From positions 255-64,254 of the forward strand of contig DAIDKH010000001.1 of NCBI GenBank assembly GCA_027450145.1: a DNA stretch of 64,000 bases. Reading direction: 5' to 3'. The notes under the pieces are model-generated. The model did no database searches. It was given only the letters and a program-made list of their open reading frames with translations, and had not been told where the DNA came from. Below are positions 8,624 to 18,271 of the stretch, one piece after another (position 1 is the stretch's first letter; each line of letters opens with the position of its first letter). The stretch is from Chthonomonadaceae bacterium. GTDB taxonomy: Bacteria > Armatimonadota > Chthonomonadetes > Chthonomonadales > Chthonomonadaceae. The translations under genes were made by a program, and so were the position numbers.

Positions 8624-11600
8624 ATTTCACCTCCTGTTGAGTCTGGTTCGGAATGCTCTGTACCAGCCTCTGCATGCCAGGTCCACTCCCTGCGTAGAAA
8701 TACTCTATGCAGGAGCAGAATAAGATCGTCGACCAATGTGTGCATTAGCGGGATCACAAACAGACTGAGCACAGTACCAACAATCAGCCCTCCCACTATG
8801 GTTACTGCAAGCGGTTGGTATGCATCCAGCCCTGTTTTTGGTGCAACTGCAACCGGTATCATCACCACAAGCGTTATAAGCGAAGTCATTAAAATCGGCC
8901 TTAGCCTCTGTGGGCATGCCTGTTTAACTGCCTCATCCCTCTCCATTCCCTCGTCCCTGAACCGCATTATCATGTCAATCATCAGGATTGCCGTCGTGAT
9001 GTCCATACCAGTAAGCACAATAATCCCGAGGATCGACACAGTGCTGAATGCGGCATGGGCGATGAAGAGCGCTATAAATACGCCAGAGAGCTCGAGCGGG
9101 AGGCTTGCAAGCATCTGCAGCGGCTGCAAAAAGCCTCGAAATTGCGCGACCAGCACCAGGTACATGAGCACAAGAGAGAGTACGAGGCCCGTCAGCATCC
9201 GCTTGAAGCTGCTCATCATCTGGGTCATATCGCCCCGCATCTCAATTCCGTAGCCTGGCGGTAGATCAAGGTGCTCCATAAACTTGGACATCAGGGTCAT
9301 CGTTACGTCCATAGATGGAGGACCCCATTTTCTATAATAGCCGCTGACGCCTATCACGCGCCTTAGTCCATCATGCTCGATTGCTGTAGGGCTGGTAGAG
9401 AGCATTACTGAGGCAACTGTTTTCAACTGCACAGGTCCATTTGTACCGCCGGTAAGGTAGAGATTGCCTATATCTGCCATGGACATGCGATCACTTTTCC
9501 GGTATCGAACGAAAATCGTGTCCTGTCGCCCATCCGGCACGTGGTAGAACTCATTGGTTAAGCCGCCATGCAGGGCGTAGTAGGCCTGTTCTGCAATGGA
9601 TACAGGAGACAGGCCCACGGCAGCCGCTCTGGCTGGATTCACCCGGATACTGTAGGTTGGAACACCCATTGACCAAGAGGTCGCCGGCTGTACTAACCCG
9701 TAGGTTTTTCTGGCAATAGCCAGCGCTTGCGCACCTAGCAGGTTGAGTACTGAGAGACGCTTTCCGTAGATATTGAGGTACACAGGAGCCTGGGCACTAG
9801 CCATCACGTCCGATCCCATCTCCTTCAGCTGCAGTGATCGTATTCCCGGTATCGTGCGCATAGCCTCCGACTGAACGGCGTCCATCACTTGCCAGATGCT
9901 TGCCTTCCGCTCACTTTTGTCGCTTAGCGTAATCATCATGGAAGCGCCGTTTGCCTGCGGCATCTGGAATCCTGTGATGTCTGGATTCCAGGTTTCAAAC
10001 ATATTCTCACCACCGATTTCGATCGAGGCACGCTGAATTTCGGGATACTTCAACATGATGTGTTCCAGTTGCTGTACCGCCTGTTCAGTACGCTGAAACG
10101 ACGTACCTGGCTGCATCTGAAGCACACCGGATGCCTGCCCTACATCGGCCAGTGGCATCATCTCACTTCCTATAAAGTTGTACACGGTTATGCCCGCTAT
10201 TACGGTGACACCGGCAAGTGCGATGTACCATGCACGGTGACCCAATACATGGCCAATAGTCCGTTGATAGCGTATTTCGAGCCACTCCAGAAACCTCTGG
10301 AACGGATCAATCGCCAAATAAAGTGGAGCCAAAAACAGGTTGCGTCTATCGTATCCTCGGGCCTCTTCCGGTCGCAACAACTTGGCACACAGCAAAGCGG
10401 TTAGGGTGAAGGACACAAACATGGAAGCCATTAATCCGAAGATGAGCGGCCACACCAGCTCCTGGAACATTAGCTGAGTAATGCCGCCGCTCACCAGGAG
10501 CGGTGTTAACGCTATGACCAACATAAGCGTGGAGGCGATGACCGCAACACGCACTTCAGCAATGCCATCTATGGTCGCATCTCGCGCACTTTTGCCCATA
10601 CGAAGATGTCGCTCTACGCTGTGAATATCGATGATCGTGTCATCAACCAGCCGCCCAATGCAGAGTAACAGACCGATGAGGGTCCCGCTGTTAAATGTCA
10701 TGTGGAATGGAACCAGCATGAGTACTGCTATTGCCAGAGAGGTAGGGAGCGTGATCATCGCGATAAGCGTGCCCCGCCACTCGCCTAGAAAGAGAACAAC
10801 TACCACGGCTGTTAGAAAAACGGCAGTGAACAGTTCCTCCCAAACGTTGTGGAAAAGGATTGAGACGAAGTGAGCGTTGTTGTAGGCCTGTTGGAATCGT
10901 ATACCCGGATATTCCTTTTCCAGGCTGCGAGTGATCGTGAGTACCTTGGGCATCAGGCTATAGGAGCTAGCTGCAGGATCCTGAATTACCGACACCTCTA
11001 CTGCTGGAACTATCCGCCCGGCGGTTCCGGGTTTATGGTCAAGGTAGTTGTATGCACTGCGTCTCTCCCAACTGGTATCCACCACTCGGGCGACATCACC
11101 AACTGTTACAGTGCGTGGAAACCTTTGAAATGACTGTGGTGTGGATGACACACCATAATTAGACCTGGTCGCTGTAGCGGCGCTAGCATCACCTCCGCCC
11201 ATACCGCCGCCAGACGAGGAAGGGGCTACGGACTGCCCGATCGGTACGCCCCCCATCGCGGAGACAATGGGGTAAGCCGCGATATCTGCCGCGCTTTCTG
11301 CTGGCGATCCCACCTCCACAATTCCTTCGTGGTTTGTACCCGTGACTACGCCCCCTGGCTTGCTCACGTTGTACCTGTCAATTGCATTGCGCACGTCGAG
11401 CAGCGAGAGTCCGTACGATGCCAGTTTGTTTCGGTTCACAATGATCTGCATCTGTCGACGGTAACCGCCAAAAATCACCGCGGAGGTCACCTGTGGCAGC
11501 TTCTTCAGTCGATCTACCACCGTATTATCTGCAAACTGGCGCAGAGACTGCGGCGTCCAACCTTCGGCCGGGTCACCGGTTAGAGCCAGAGAAACGACTG

Positions 11601-12063
11601 GCAGGTTGAGTGAATCGACAGGAAGAATAAAGGAGGGCTTTAAATTTGCCCCAGTGCTGGGTAGATTCGCTTGTGCAACATTCAACAGAGTCTGAATGTT
11701 CAAAATGGCATCATGTATGTTTTGCCCATAGTTGAATTCGAGTGTTACAACAGAAAGCCCCTCTTGCGATGTGCTTCTGATATAGTGGAGATTCTTTATG
11801 TTCAACAGCTGCTCTTCCATTGGTTTGCTGACATAAATCTCCATATCGTGGGCCGACAAGCCTGGCATCATTGTCACAACGGCCACCATGGGGCTTTGAA
11901 CGTACGGCGCAAAGCGACGAGGAATGACATGCATAACCGCGTATGCCGATGACATTAACACGGCCACGTAAAACGCAATAATGATCTGTGGATGGTCAAT
12001 CGACCAGCGATGGATCATGTGCAGTGGATTATTGGAGGTTGTTTTACCGGGTTGTCTGGTCAT
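8620..12063 (-). CDS. RND efflux permease (AcrB/CusA superfamily)
   Basis: An 1147-aa inner-membrane proton-driven pump of about 12 helices. The N-terminal helix is IIIAFYVAVLMSSAYAVM, followed by the porter domain, then helices 2-6 with paired aspartates D474 and D475 in GRLVDDTIIDIHSVERH, the usual proton-relay position. A second half repeats the pattern. Met-rich spots (GSEMMPLADVG, MTQMMSSFKRM) leave metal export possible, but the classic HME signature is not evident. An odd Gly/Ser/Ala-rich insertion lies at about 281-312. The start ATG overlaps the adaptor stop (ATGA) and has GGGAGG upstream. The substrate cannot be read. Confidence 0.92.
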   Translation of the reverse strand: MTRQPGKTTSNNPLHMIHRWSIDHPQIIIAFYVAVLMSSAYAVMHVIPRRFAPYVQSPMVAVVTMMPGLSAHDMEIYVSKPMEEQLLNIKNLHYIRSTSQEGLSVVTLEFNYGQNIHDAILNIQTLLNVAQANLPSTGANLKPSFILPVDSLNLPVVSLALTGDPAEGWTPQSLRQFADNTVVDRLKKLPQVTSAVIFGGYRRQMQIIVNRNKLASYGLSLLDVRNAIDRYNVSKPGGVVTGTNHEGIVEVGSPAESAADIAAYPIVSAMGGVPIGQSVAPSSSGGGMGGGDASAATATRSNYGVSSTPQSFQRFPRTVTVGDVARVVDTSWERRSAYNYLDHKPGTAGRIVPAVEVSVIQDPAASSYSLMPKVLTITRSLEKEYPGIRFQQAYNNAHFVSILFHNVWEELFTAVFLTAVVVVLFLGEWRGTLIAMITLPTSLAIAVLMLVPFHMTFNSGTLIGLLLCIGRLVDDTIIDIHSVERHLRMGKSARDATIDGIAEVRVAVIASTLMLVIALTPLLVSGGITQLMFQELVWPLIFGLMASMFVSFTLTALLCAKLLRPEEARGYDRRNLFLAPLYLAIDPFQRFLEWLEIRYQRTIGHVLGHRAWYIALAGVTVIAGITVYNFIGSEMMPLADVGQASGVLQMQPGTSFQRTEQAVQQLEHIMLKYPEIQRASIEIGGENMFETWNPDITGFQMPQANGASMMITLSDKSERKASIWQVMDAVQSEAMRTIPGIRSLQLKEMGSDVMASAQAPVYLNIYGKRLSVLNLLGAQALAIARKTYGLVQPATSWSMGVPTYSIRVNPARAAAVGLSPVSIAEQAYYALHGGLTNEFYHVPDGRQDTIFVRYRKSDRMSMADIGNLYLTGGTNGPVQLKTVASVMLSTSPTAIEHDGLRRVIGVSGYYRKWGPPSMDVTMTLMSKFMEHLDLPPGYGIEMRGDMTQMMSSFKRMLTGLVLSLVLMYLVLVAQFRGFLQPLQMLASLPLELSGVFIALFIAHAAFSTVSILGIIVLTGMDITTAILMIDMIMRFRDEGMERDEAVKQACPQRLRPILMTSLITLVVMIPVAVAPKTGLDAYQPLAVTIVGGLIVGTVLSLFVIPLMHTLVDDLILLLHRVFLRREWTWHAEAGTEHSEPDSTGGEI

Positions 12064-14300
12064 TTCGACATACCTCCCATTCCGCGCATGCCTGCCATTG
12101 CACCCGGTACCTTAGTCTGATTGTTTACAGTGTCGATTGCGCCCTCTGGTCGTTGCTCAGAAGGGTCTGGCAGTGTAATTGGTGCGCCGTTAGCCCAAGG
12201 AGTGCGAACAACCGGCATTCCCTCTTGTAATCCCTGTATCCCCTCCACAATGACGTTATCGCCCCTCTTGAGGCCCGAAATAATTGCAACTTTGTCTCCC
12301 ACGGTTGGCCCCGTGGTAACGTGTGCAAGGTGCGCTTGGCCCTTATTAGTCATCACCCAGACCGCTGGTATTGTTCGATTAGAGGAGACCACAGAGTTTG
12401 CTACCGGAATTTGAATTAGTGCATGCACCGGTACCAAAACAGCCGCAACAACTTGCCCCACACTGACCTTCATATTAACAAACTGGCCAGGTACAAGCTG
12501 TTCGTGGATGTTCGAAACGACGGCCTCTATAGTAGCCGTTCGGCTTGCCGGATCGGCATAGGGGAAAATGGAAGTTATACTGCCGTTAATAGCGGCGGCA
12601 TTACTACCAGTTTCGATCTTAACTGCCGAACCTACGTGCAACTGGTCCAGTTCCTCTACAGGAACCTGAGCTTGCACGCGCACCTTATCTATCTCCGCAA
12701 TCTGCAAGAGAGGTTGGCCAGGTTGTATGAGCATTCCAGGGCCGACCAACCTCTGCAGCACGGCGCCCCGTATAGTTGCGGTGATCCGAGTGTATCCCGC
12801 CACAGCGGCGGCGGACTTTTCATCTGCAGTTGCCATGGTGACTGCAGCCTGCTTATGAATAATCTCGTGCCGCATTGTGCTGGCGCCGTCCTGCACGGCT
12901 TGTTGGTTTGCAGTTGCCTGCTGAAGAGCGGCTTGAAGAGTAACCAGGTTCTGGCGCGCTTGCGCCGCGCTCGCTACCGCTGCAGCCAACATGGCGCGAG
13001 CCTGCAGCACAGCTGCATTTTGCTCTGCTACCTTTGCTTCATCGGTGCGTGAGCTGGCTTCGTCCTTTTGGAACTCCTGCAGCGAGATGGAGCCACCCTT
13101 TAGGAGTACTCTATCCCGTGATAAAAGCGCCGAGCTATAGGCCACTTGTGCCTGTGCAGAAGTGACGTCTGCCTTTGTGGCAGCAAGCTGCTGCCGTGCA
13201 GCTGTAACCTGTGCCAAGCTCCCCGTTAGAGCCAGCTTGGCACCTGCGAGCTGGCTGGCCGCCTCGGTAGTGCCGGCCTGCGCCTGAAGTACCTGTTGGT
13301 TAGCCTGATGGAGGTTGAGCTTGGCGATCATCACATCGTGTAGCGCCATCTGGACAGCAGCTGCTTTTGACTGAAGGTCAGCAGAGTACTGACGATCGCC
13401 GAGCGCCACCAATAGTTGCCCGGGAACTACCTGCTGGCCAGCGTAAACAGGAAGGGAAATGATGGTTCCAGGTACTCGGGCACTTATTGTCTGGTCGGTG
13501 TAGGGTACTACTGTCGCGCTGAGGTCCTCGGTACCAGCAGTGTTTACGATCGTTGCGGTTTCCGTGGATACCGGCCACTGTCCCACCGGCATGGATACAC
13601 CTGACATATCCATTGCTTGAGCATCAAGTACGGACATATGACCGGGCGGGGTGAATCTTGCAATGACCCACCTGGATGCAATAAGCGCAATGGCCAACAC
13701 AACCACCGGCAGCGCTAAGCGCTTAAGTTGTTGCCTTAGAGCAACATTTCGACCAGCGATTACCAGAACGGCGAGCACCACGAATGTGGCAACAAGCCAC
13801 TTCCAGGGCAATGGTCGTCCAGATTGCGAGGAAAATTGTGCAGAAGAAACCGGTACAGGAAGATTGCCCGATGTTGATCGACCAGTTACAAGCCTCACCG
13901 TGGCCGTGGCAGCACCGGCTGGGCCATTCATGCGCACGGTCGCGTTATACAGCCCAGCCATACCAAATGTTGCGGGAGCAACATACAGCCCAGGAACGTT
14001 AACCTGTGGCGACGCATTTTCAAACTGCTCGCCCATGGGCATACCGGGCATCTGCGCCCGGGCCGTAACCGTTAGGCCTGCGGCAGGTCGATTATCTGCG
14101 TTAGTTATGTATATTCGCAGCGACGCGGGTCCCGTTGGCACCACCACAGGACTAGTCGCCACGCTAACTCTGTACGGGCCGGCAGGTACCGACTGGGCTA
14201 CCGCCGCAGGCGTCACCACCGAGAGCAGCACCAACGTTACGGCAACGTACAGAGGATAACATGTGTGGATTCTTAATTTGTTTAACATGGTCATTTCCAC
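12060..14300 (-). CDS. RND periplasmic adaptor with extra N-terminal FixH/YtkA-like domain
   Basis: 746 aa, about twice the usual adaptor length. Residues 1-35 are a signal peptide. Residues 43-140 form a beta-sandwich reminiscent of FixH/YtkA-like domains (SPVVVPTGPASLRIYITNAD, then MPGMPMGE and GLYNATVRM). Two transmembrane helices follow at about 168-184 and 195-213. From about 245 on is a normal HlyD-type adaptor: barrel-sandwich start (ISARVPGTIISLPVYAGQQV), long Ala/Gln-rich coiled-coil hairpin at about 300-480, return lipoyl half, beta-barrel and membrane-proximal domain. FixH/YtkA-like domains are linked to copper handling elsewhere, so metal or copper efflux is suggested. GTG start at 14300 behind AGGGGG; ATGs at 14294 and 14288 are alternatives. 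Confidence 0.85.
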   Translation of the reverse strand: MEMTMLNKLRIHTCYPLYVAVTLVLLSVVTPAAVAQSVPAGPYRVSVATSPVVVPTGPASLRIYITNADNRPAAGLTVTARAQMPGMPMGEQFENASPQVNVPGLYVAPATFGMAGLYNATVRMNGPAGAATATVRLVTGRSTSGNLPVPVSSAQFSSQSGRPLPWKWLVATFVVLAVLVIAGRNVALRQQLKRLALPVVVLAIALIASRWVIARFTPPGHMSVLDAQAMDMSGVSMPVGQWPVSTETATIVNTAGTEDLSATVVPYTDQTISARVPGTIISLPVYAGQQVVPGQLLVALGDRQYSADLQSKAAAVQMALHDVMIAKLNLHQANQQVLQAQAGTTEAASQLAGAKLALTGSLAQVTAARQQLAATKADVTSAQAQVAYSSALLSRDRVLLKGGSISLQEFQKDEASSRTDEAKVAEQNAAVLQARAMLAAAVASAAQARQNLVTLQAALQQATANQQAVQDGASTMRHEIIHKQAAVTMATADEKSAAAVAGYTRITATIRGAVLQRLVGPGMLIQPGQPLLQIAEIDKVRVQAQVPVEELDQLHVGSAVKIETGSNAAAINGSITSIFPYADPASRTATIEAVVSNIHEQLVPGQFVNMKVSVGQVVAAVLVPVHALIQIPVANSVVSSNRTIPAVWVMTNKGQAHLAHVTTGPTVGDKVAIISGLKRGDNVIVEGIQGLQEGMPVVRTPWANGAPITLPDPSEQRPEGAIDTVNNQTKVPGAMAGMRGMGGMSK

Positions 14301-14417
14301 TATGGCGTCGCCCCCTAGGGGCTTTTTGCACCATTACTTAAGGACAGATATAAGCAGCAGTGGACCAGCAACAACGTTATCCCAATGGCTCGACAGCCTT
14401 TGGAAATTCGTTATGCC

Positions 14418-14921
14418 TTAATGACCGGGAGGAGCTCGCGACGGCGGAGGTCGAAGGGTTCTTCGTGTTATGTGAGCGAGAAGATACGGGGTGGTAGGTA
14501 ACGAAGCAAGCGGTGTTTTAAACAAGGCAGGGCTTGCCATCACCGGGACCACACATGCTACCGACGCCCGAGTAGGGAGAAAACTGGAGCGCGAATGCGG
14601 AACTCGCAATATGCAGCTTGTGGAACCGCAACCTGTGACAGCCCTTGAAATGTGCACGGCTGGCAAGCTGGGCGCCATGTGCATTGGGCATCCAGCAACC
14701 ACCCCGCGTGCGCAACAGGGCATCACACAGGAGTTGGTTTTTCGCACTCCTGTAGATTTGCCACCCGTGGTACTCATGCCGCACGTTTGCGGGCAGGTCT
14801 CACCTGTTACGCAGTGCCATGACGCACGAGCCGGCATGGCAAACAGGACATTTGCCAACACCATAATGTACGATATAAGCCGGAAGCCAACAGATTTGTT
14901 ACGCACGTTGCGATTACTCAC
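14418..14921 (-). CDS. Secreted Cys-rich protein heading the efflux operon
   Basis: A 167-aa protein from a GTG at 14921, with a signal peptide or anchor (ISYIMVLANVLFAMPARA). The mature region holds ten cysteines (37, 43, 47, 65, 69, 70, 78, 98, 103, 123) with motifs CxxxC, CxxxCC and CPMHM. The last of these resembles soft-metal ligand sets. The C-terminal third is Pro/Ser/Arg-rich and looks disordered. It lies 117 bases upstream of the adaptor gene on the same strand, so a periplasmic metal-binding or sensing role for the pump is plausible. No family is recognised with confidence. Confidence 0.6.
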   Translation of the reverse strand: MSNRNVRNKSVGFRLISYIMVLANVLFAMPARASWHCVTGETCPQTCGMSTTGGKSTGVRKTNSCVMPCCARGVVAGCPMHMAPSLPAVHISRAVTGCGSTSCILRVPHSRSSFLPTRASVACVVPVMASPALFKTPLASLPTTPYLLAHITRRTLRPPPSRAPPGH

Positions 14922-15091
14922 CCTACAAGGGATTCACCTAATGATAAATGCTGTATTTGGATTATACCCTAACGTACGAGACATCACGTCCGCACTATGG
15001 TGGATTTACAGGACGCAACATCAAACCAGGCTGCGAGTATCAACGCCGTAGACAATACCATTGGCCCGCGCTGCGCAGTATTTCTGCACAA

Positions 15092-15724
15092 CTACACTAG
15101 GGGCTTGTCTGCGCGATCTGCGCGCAGGTTCTTGGTACGCAGGTAGAACGATTTGCCTGTGGTAGTAAGACTAACGTAATCCGACAGGTTACCAGAGTCC
15201 GGTTGATTTTCGAACTGTGTAATAAAATCTTCCACGCCTCGTAGCGGTGGCTTGAATGTTATGAAGCCAAGATCCTCCAACGTAGCAAGTTCGTGCGGCA
15301 TGGCGGGGCTCACGTAGAAGCTTCCAAACCCTCCCGGAGCCGACAACTTCACCAGGTAGGTAAACAGCTTGTCGCTCATAGTCATGAGGTACAACTGATC
15401 CATGCGCTTATCTATGCGCTGCGACTCCGTGCTAACACGCTCGTGAATTCGCTTAGTTTCGCGATTTACTTTCTGTTCAAGAAGGTCGACTTTCGCGCCA
15501 AACAGCTCCACATGCGAGATATAAGGAGCAACGAATGGCACCATCCACGGGGAGATCGCTATGAGTAGAATGAGGAGGCTGGTTGGATCTAGATACCTGG
15601 GATACAGCATATGTGCGATAGCTACAAGTGTGATTAGCAAGGAAACCGCAACCTTTTGGCGCACAAACCCAGTGCGCGATGCCGCATCGTCAAGAGCCCC
15701 AGTTTTGTTGTTTAATTCATTCAA
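15092..15724 (-). CDS. Two-helix membrane protein with coiled coil and C-terminal soluble domain
   Basis: 210 aa from a TTG at 15724 with GGAGGG 9 bases upstream. Two transmembrane segments lie at about 28-44 (VSLLITLVAIAHMLYPR) and 50-70 (LLILLIAISPWMVPFVAPY). A charged coiled coil follows at 78-112 (KVDLLEQKVNRETKRIHERV), then a 90-residue domain (LATLEDLGFITFK..., VSLTTTGKSFYL) that resembles a winged-helix or restriction-helper-like fold. The function is unknown. It is the upstream neighbour of the efflux operon but is separated by 170 bases, so it is probably its own unit. Confidence 0.6.
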   Translation of the reverse strand: MNELNNKTGALDDAASRTGFVRQKVAVSLLITLVAIAHMLYPRYLDPTSLLILLIAISPWMVPFVAPYISHVELFGAKVDLLEQKVNRETKRIHERVSTESQRIDKRMDQLYLMTMSDKLFTYLVKLSAPGGFGSFYVSPAMPHELATLEDLGFITFKPPLRGVEDFITQFENQPDSGNLSDYVSLTTTGKSFYLRTKNLRADRADKPLV

Positions 15725-16072
15725 AATTTTCGCCCTCCAAGGAAAGCAGTCGCCTAGGTTTCAGACGAATATTGGGACCATGTGACGAATTCTGTGCATT
15801 CAAAACAACTGAGCTTTGCTATTTAACTGCAAAGTATCATTCATGTAAACCAGATCAGTTCTCTACAACTATTTTACTGTGATAATACAATTACTTACAT
15901 AACTTCATGGTGCATCAACCACTAACTTGAGGTACGTTTGCAGGGAACGCAATGTGCCGTAGGGCCTCTGTTATTTAGCACAGTTACCGCATATGCCCGT
16001 TAGTTCAGTACCGTGTGCTAAACTTACGCAAACTGTGACACCATCCATTAGAAAGCAGGGACCAGGCCGTCA
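15725..16072. other. Divergent intergenic region
   Basis: About 350 AT-rich bases between a minus-strand membrane protein gene and a plus-strand acetyltransferase gene. It must hold both promoters. An extended -10-like TGCTAAACT lies at about 16015-16023 ahead of the acetyltransferase. No gene or RNA is visible. Confidence 0.4.
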
Positions 16073-16471
16073 ATGACACTTCGCTACGCTATTAATGAGC
16101 AGCTTACCGGGGAAGAAGTTGCTGACCTGTTCGACCGGTCGGGAATTCGGCGCCCTACAGATGATATTGAACGAATTGATGCTATGTGCAAAAACGCCGA
16201 TATCACCGTTTCAGCATGGGACACGACGAAGCTGGTTGGGGTCGCCCGTGCTCTCACCGATTACCGATATTGCTGCTACCTTTCGGATCTTGCGGTTGAC
16301 AAGGAGTATCAGAAGCAGGGAATTGGGCGTGAACTCGTGGCGCAACTACGCAGCCAGTTAGGTAATGAGGTGGCAGTAATTCTGCTGGCGGCGCCCGGAG
16401 CGATGGAGTACTACCCCAAAATAGGCTTTGCTGCAGCGCCCAATGCCTACATCATACCGAGAGAGAAGTAG
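16073..16471 (+). CDS. GNAT-family N-acetyltransferase
   Basis: 132 aa, one compact GNAT domain. Strand 4 (YCCYLSDLAVDKEYQKQGIGRELV, roughly 68-90) contains the acetyl-CoA pyrophosphate loop Q-K-Q-G-I-G. The end shows the usual Y-Y-P-K-I-G-F of this family. It probably acetylates a small amine or peptide; the substrate is not predictable. It is a single gene, 270 bases before the diguanylate cyclase. AGG lies 6 bases before the ATG. Confidence 0.88.
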   Translation: MTLRYAINEQLTGEEVADLFDRSGIRRPTDDIERIDAMCKNADITVSAWDTTKLVGVARALTDYRYCCYLSDLAVDKEYQKQGIGRELVAQLRSQLGNEVAVILLAAPGAMEYYPKIGFAAAPNAYIIPREK

Positions 16472-16519
16472 CGTCTTGGTGCACTGTATCTAACACCTAA
16501 CAATTAACCAACATGGCTA

Positions 16520-16548
16520 TTGCGTATTGCATCAGCGCGTGATATAAT
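16520..16548 (+). promoter_or_regulatory. Probable promoter of the diguanylate cyclase gene
   Basis: TTGCGT (16520-16525), a 17-base spacer and a perfect TATAAT (16543-16548). Transcription would start near 16555, leaving a leader of about 210 bases before the gene. Confidence 0.5.
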
Positions 16549-16766
16549 TGAAGTGCCTTATGATAGTCAGTTCACTCTGAAGTACTGTCTGCCCTTCGAC
16601 CCCTCCCGAGGGCTGGTTTGATGGCGTGAAATTGACTGGCAAGCAGCGTGGGGAATCGTTGTAAAATCCTGTTTGGCGGCGGCGGCCCTCAATATCGCTG
16701 TCGCAGGAGAAACTACGAAGCGACCGTGCGGCAAGTAATTATTTGCTTCGTACGACAAACCGCGCT

Positions 16767-18260
16767 ATGGGAAACGACGCTCTTCAAGATATTTTGAAGA
16801 GAATAGAGGAACTTGGGCGGGAAAATGCCCTATTGCGTGCAAATACGCAAACGGCACTACCTATCCCAGAGAGTACCGTCCCCTATCGTTTGATTTTTGA
16901 GGCATCGGTTCTGCCCAGACTTCTTATTGATACGGAGAGCGGCTCTATTCTCGATGCGAACGATGCAGCGGTCACCTTTTATGGTGTAGACCGCGAAGCT
17001 CTGCTACGCACCCCTGTTACAGACATTGACCTAGAAGTGGGTCAATCGATTTCCGGCGGCTCCCGATTCACCGTGCCAAAACGGAGGACGAACCACGTCC
17101 TGCCCGATGGACAAACGAAGGCCATTGAGATAACCGCCAGTGCCGTACGGCTCCCTGGCCGCACCGTAGTGCAGTGGGATATCCTGGAAACCGGCCACGA
17201 CTCCGTGTCCCGCGGTGTACAACACCGAATCGATCAAACATACCGGCAGGTCGTAGAGACAGCTGCTGACCTGATATATAGAACAGACATTCGCGGCTAT
17301 TTTATCCTCGCTAATCCGGCGTTCTTGCGACATTTTGGCTGTTCAGTAGACGAACTGCGATCCTTTCACTACTCTGATCTCGTTAGAAGCGATCACCAGT
17401 TCATGGTGCAGACATTCTACATCAATCAGGCCATCCGCCGACTACCCAACACCTACCTGGAATTTCCCATAAGATCAAGGGATGGCAGAGAGACATGGGT
17501 AGGCCAGAACGTTCAACTTATGCGCGAAGGAAGGCATATACTAGGATTTCAGGGGGTGGCGCGCGACATTACTGAACGCAAACGCCTGGAACAGCCATTG
17601 GCAGATCACATCTCCTATATGCACCGACGCAACCAGAAACTCACGCGCCGGTTGCGACGACTGCGTACGGCCAATAATACGCTGGAAGACCTTGCTCTAA
17701 CAGACCACTTAACTGGCCTTTTCAACCACAGAGCCTTTCAAGAAGAGTTGGAACACGCTTTCCAGTATGCAGTGGCGCAGGGGTTACCACTTTCGTTGCT
17801 GTTGATAGATCTTGATGGATTCAAACAGGTAAATGACACACGTGGACACCAGGCGGGCGATGGGATTCTTCAGGCAGTAGGCGCCCTGTTGAATGAACGG
17901 GTACGCGGAAGTGACCTCGTGGCCCGATATGGTGGCGAGGAATTTGCAGTGATCTTGCCAGGAACGGATCAAGCAGGAGCATTAGCACAGGCCGAACGTT
18001 TCAGAAGAATGATTGAGGCAAACTTCGAGGATGACCACATCACAGCAAGTTTCGGCGCCTCGTCTATTGAATACGATGTAACCGACAGACGAATGCTCGT
18101 GCGCCAAGCCGATGCCGCACTCTATGCTGCTAAAAAATCCGGAAGGAACTGCGTACGACACTACGGGCTGCTCGACCCGCAGGTAAGGAGCGGAATGTTT
18201 GCTGTAGTTTCTCTGCAGCCTGCGGCCGAAGGTCGCGCCGATTATAGCGACGGAAACTAA
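16767..18260 (+). CDS. PAS-PAS-GGDEF diguanylate cyclase
   Basis: 497 aa from the ATG at 16767; in-frame TTG codons upstream are possible. A short N-terminal coiled coil (DILKRIEELGRENALLRAN) precedes PAS 1 at about 40-135. PAS 2 with its PAC end (ILGFQGVARDITERKRLE) lies at about 155-275. A linker coiled coil leads to the GGDEF domain at about 315-480. The active-site motif is G389-G-E-E-F393, an active variant. The inhibitory I-site R380-G-S-D383 sits exactly five residues upstream, so product feedback is expected. No transmembrane helix is seen, so it is cytoplasmic. It makes cyclic di-GMP in response to a ligand or redox signal sensed by the PAS domains. The leader upstream is long and has a weak promoter match. 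Confidence 0.92.
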   Translation: MGNDALQDILKRIEELGRENALLRANTQTALPIPESTVPYRLIFEASVLPRLLIDTESGSILDANDAAVTFYGVDREALLRTPVTDIDLEVGQSISGGSRFTVPKRRTNHVLPDGQTKAIEITASAVRLPGRTVVQWDILETGHDSVSRGVQHRIDQTYRQVVETAADLIYRTDIRGYFILANPAFLRHFGCSVDELRSFHYSDLVRSDHQFMVQTFYINQAIRRLPNTYLEFPIRSRDGRETWVGQNVQLMREGRHILGFQGVARDITERKRLEQPLADHISYMHRRNQKLTRRLRRLRTANNTLEDLALTDHLTGLFNHRAFQEELEHAFQYAVAQGLPLSLLLIDLDGFKQVNDTRGHQAGDGILQAVGALLNERVRGSDLVARYGGEEFAVILPGTDQAGALAQAERFRRMIEANFEDDHITASFGASSIEYDVTDRRMLVRQADAALYAAKKSGRNCVRHYGLLDPQVRSGMFAVVSLQPAAEGRADYSDGN

Positions 18261-18271
18261 CCGAAGCTGAA

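Noticed and set aside
14308-14330. GCCCCTAGGGGC followed by TTTTT as a terminator
   Set aside because: The palindrome leaves only a two-base loop, too tight for a hairpin, and it sits in the leader of the adaptor gene rather than after a gene.
14491-15051. A 186-codon plus-strand open frame opposite the Cys-rich efflux gene
   Set aside because: The opposing strand has a signal peptide, patterned cysteines and operon context; this frame has none.
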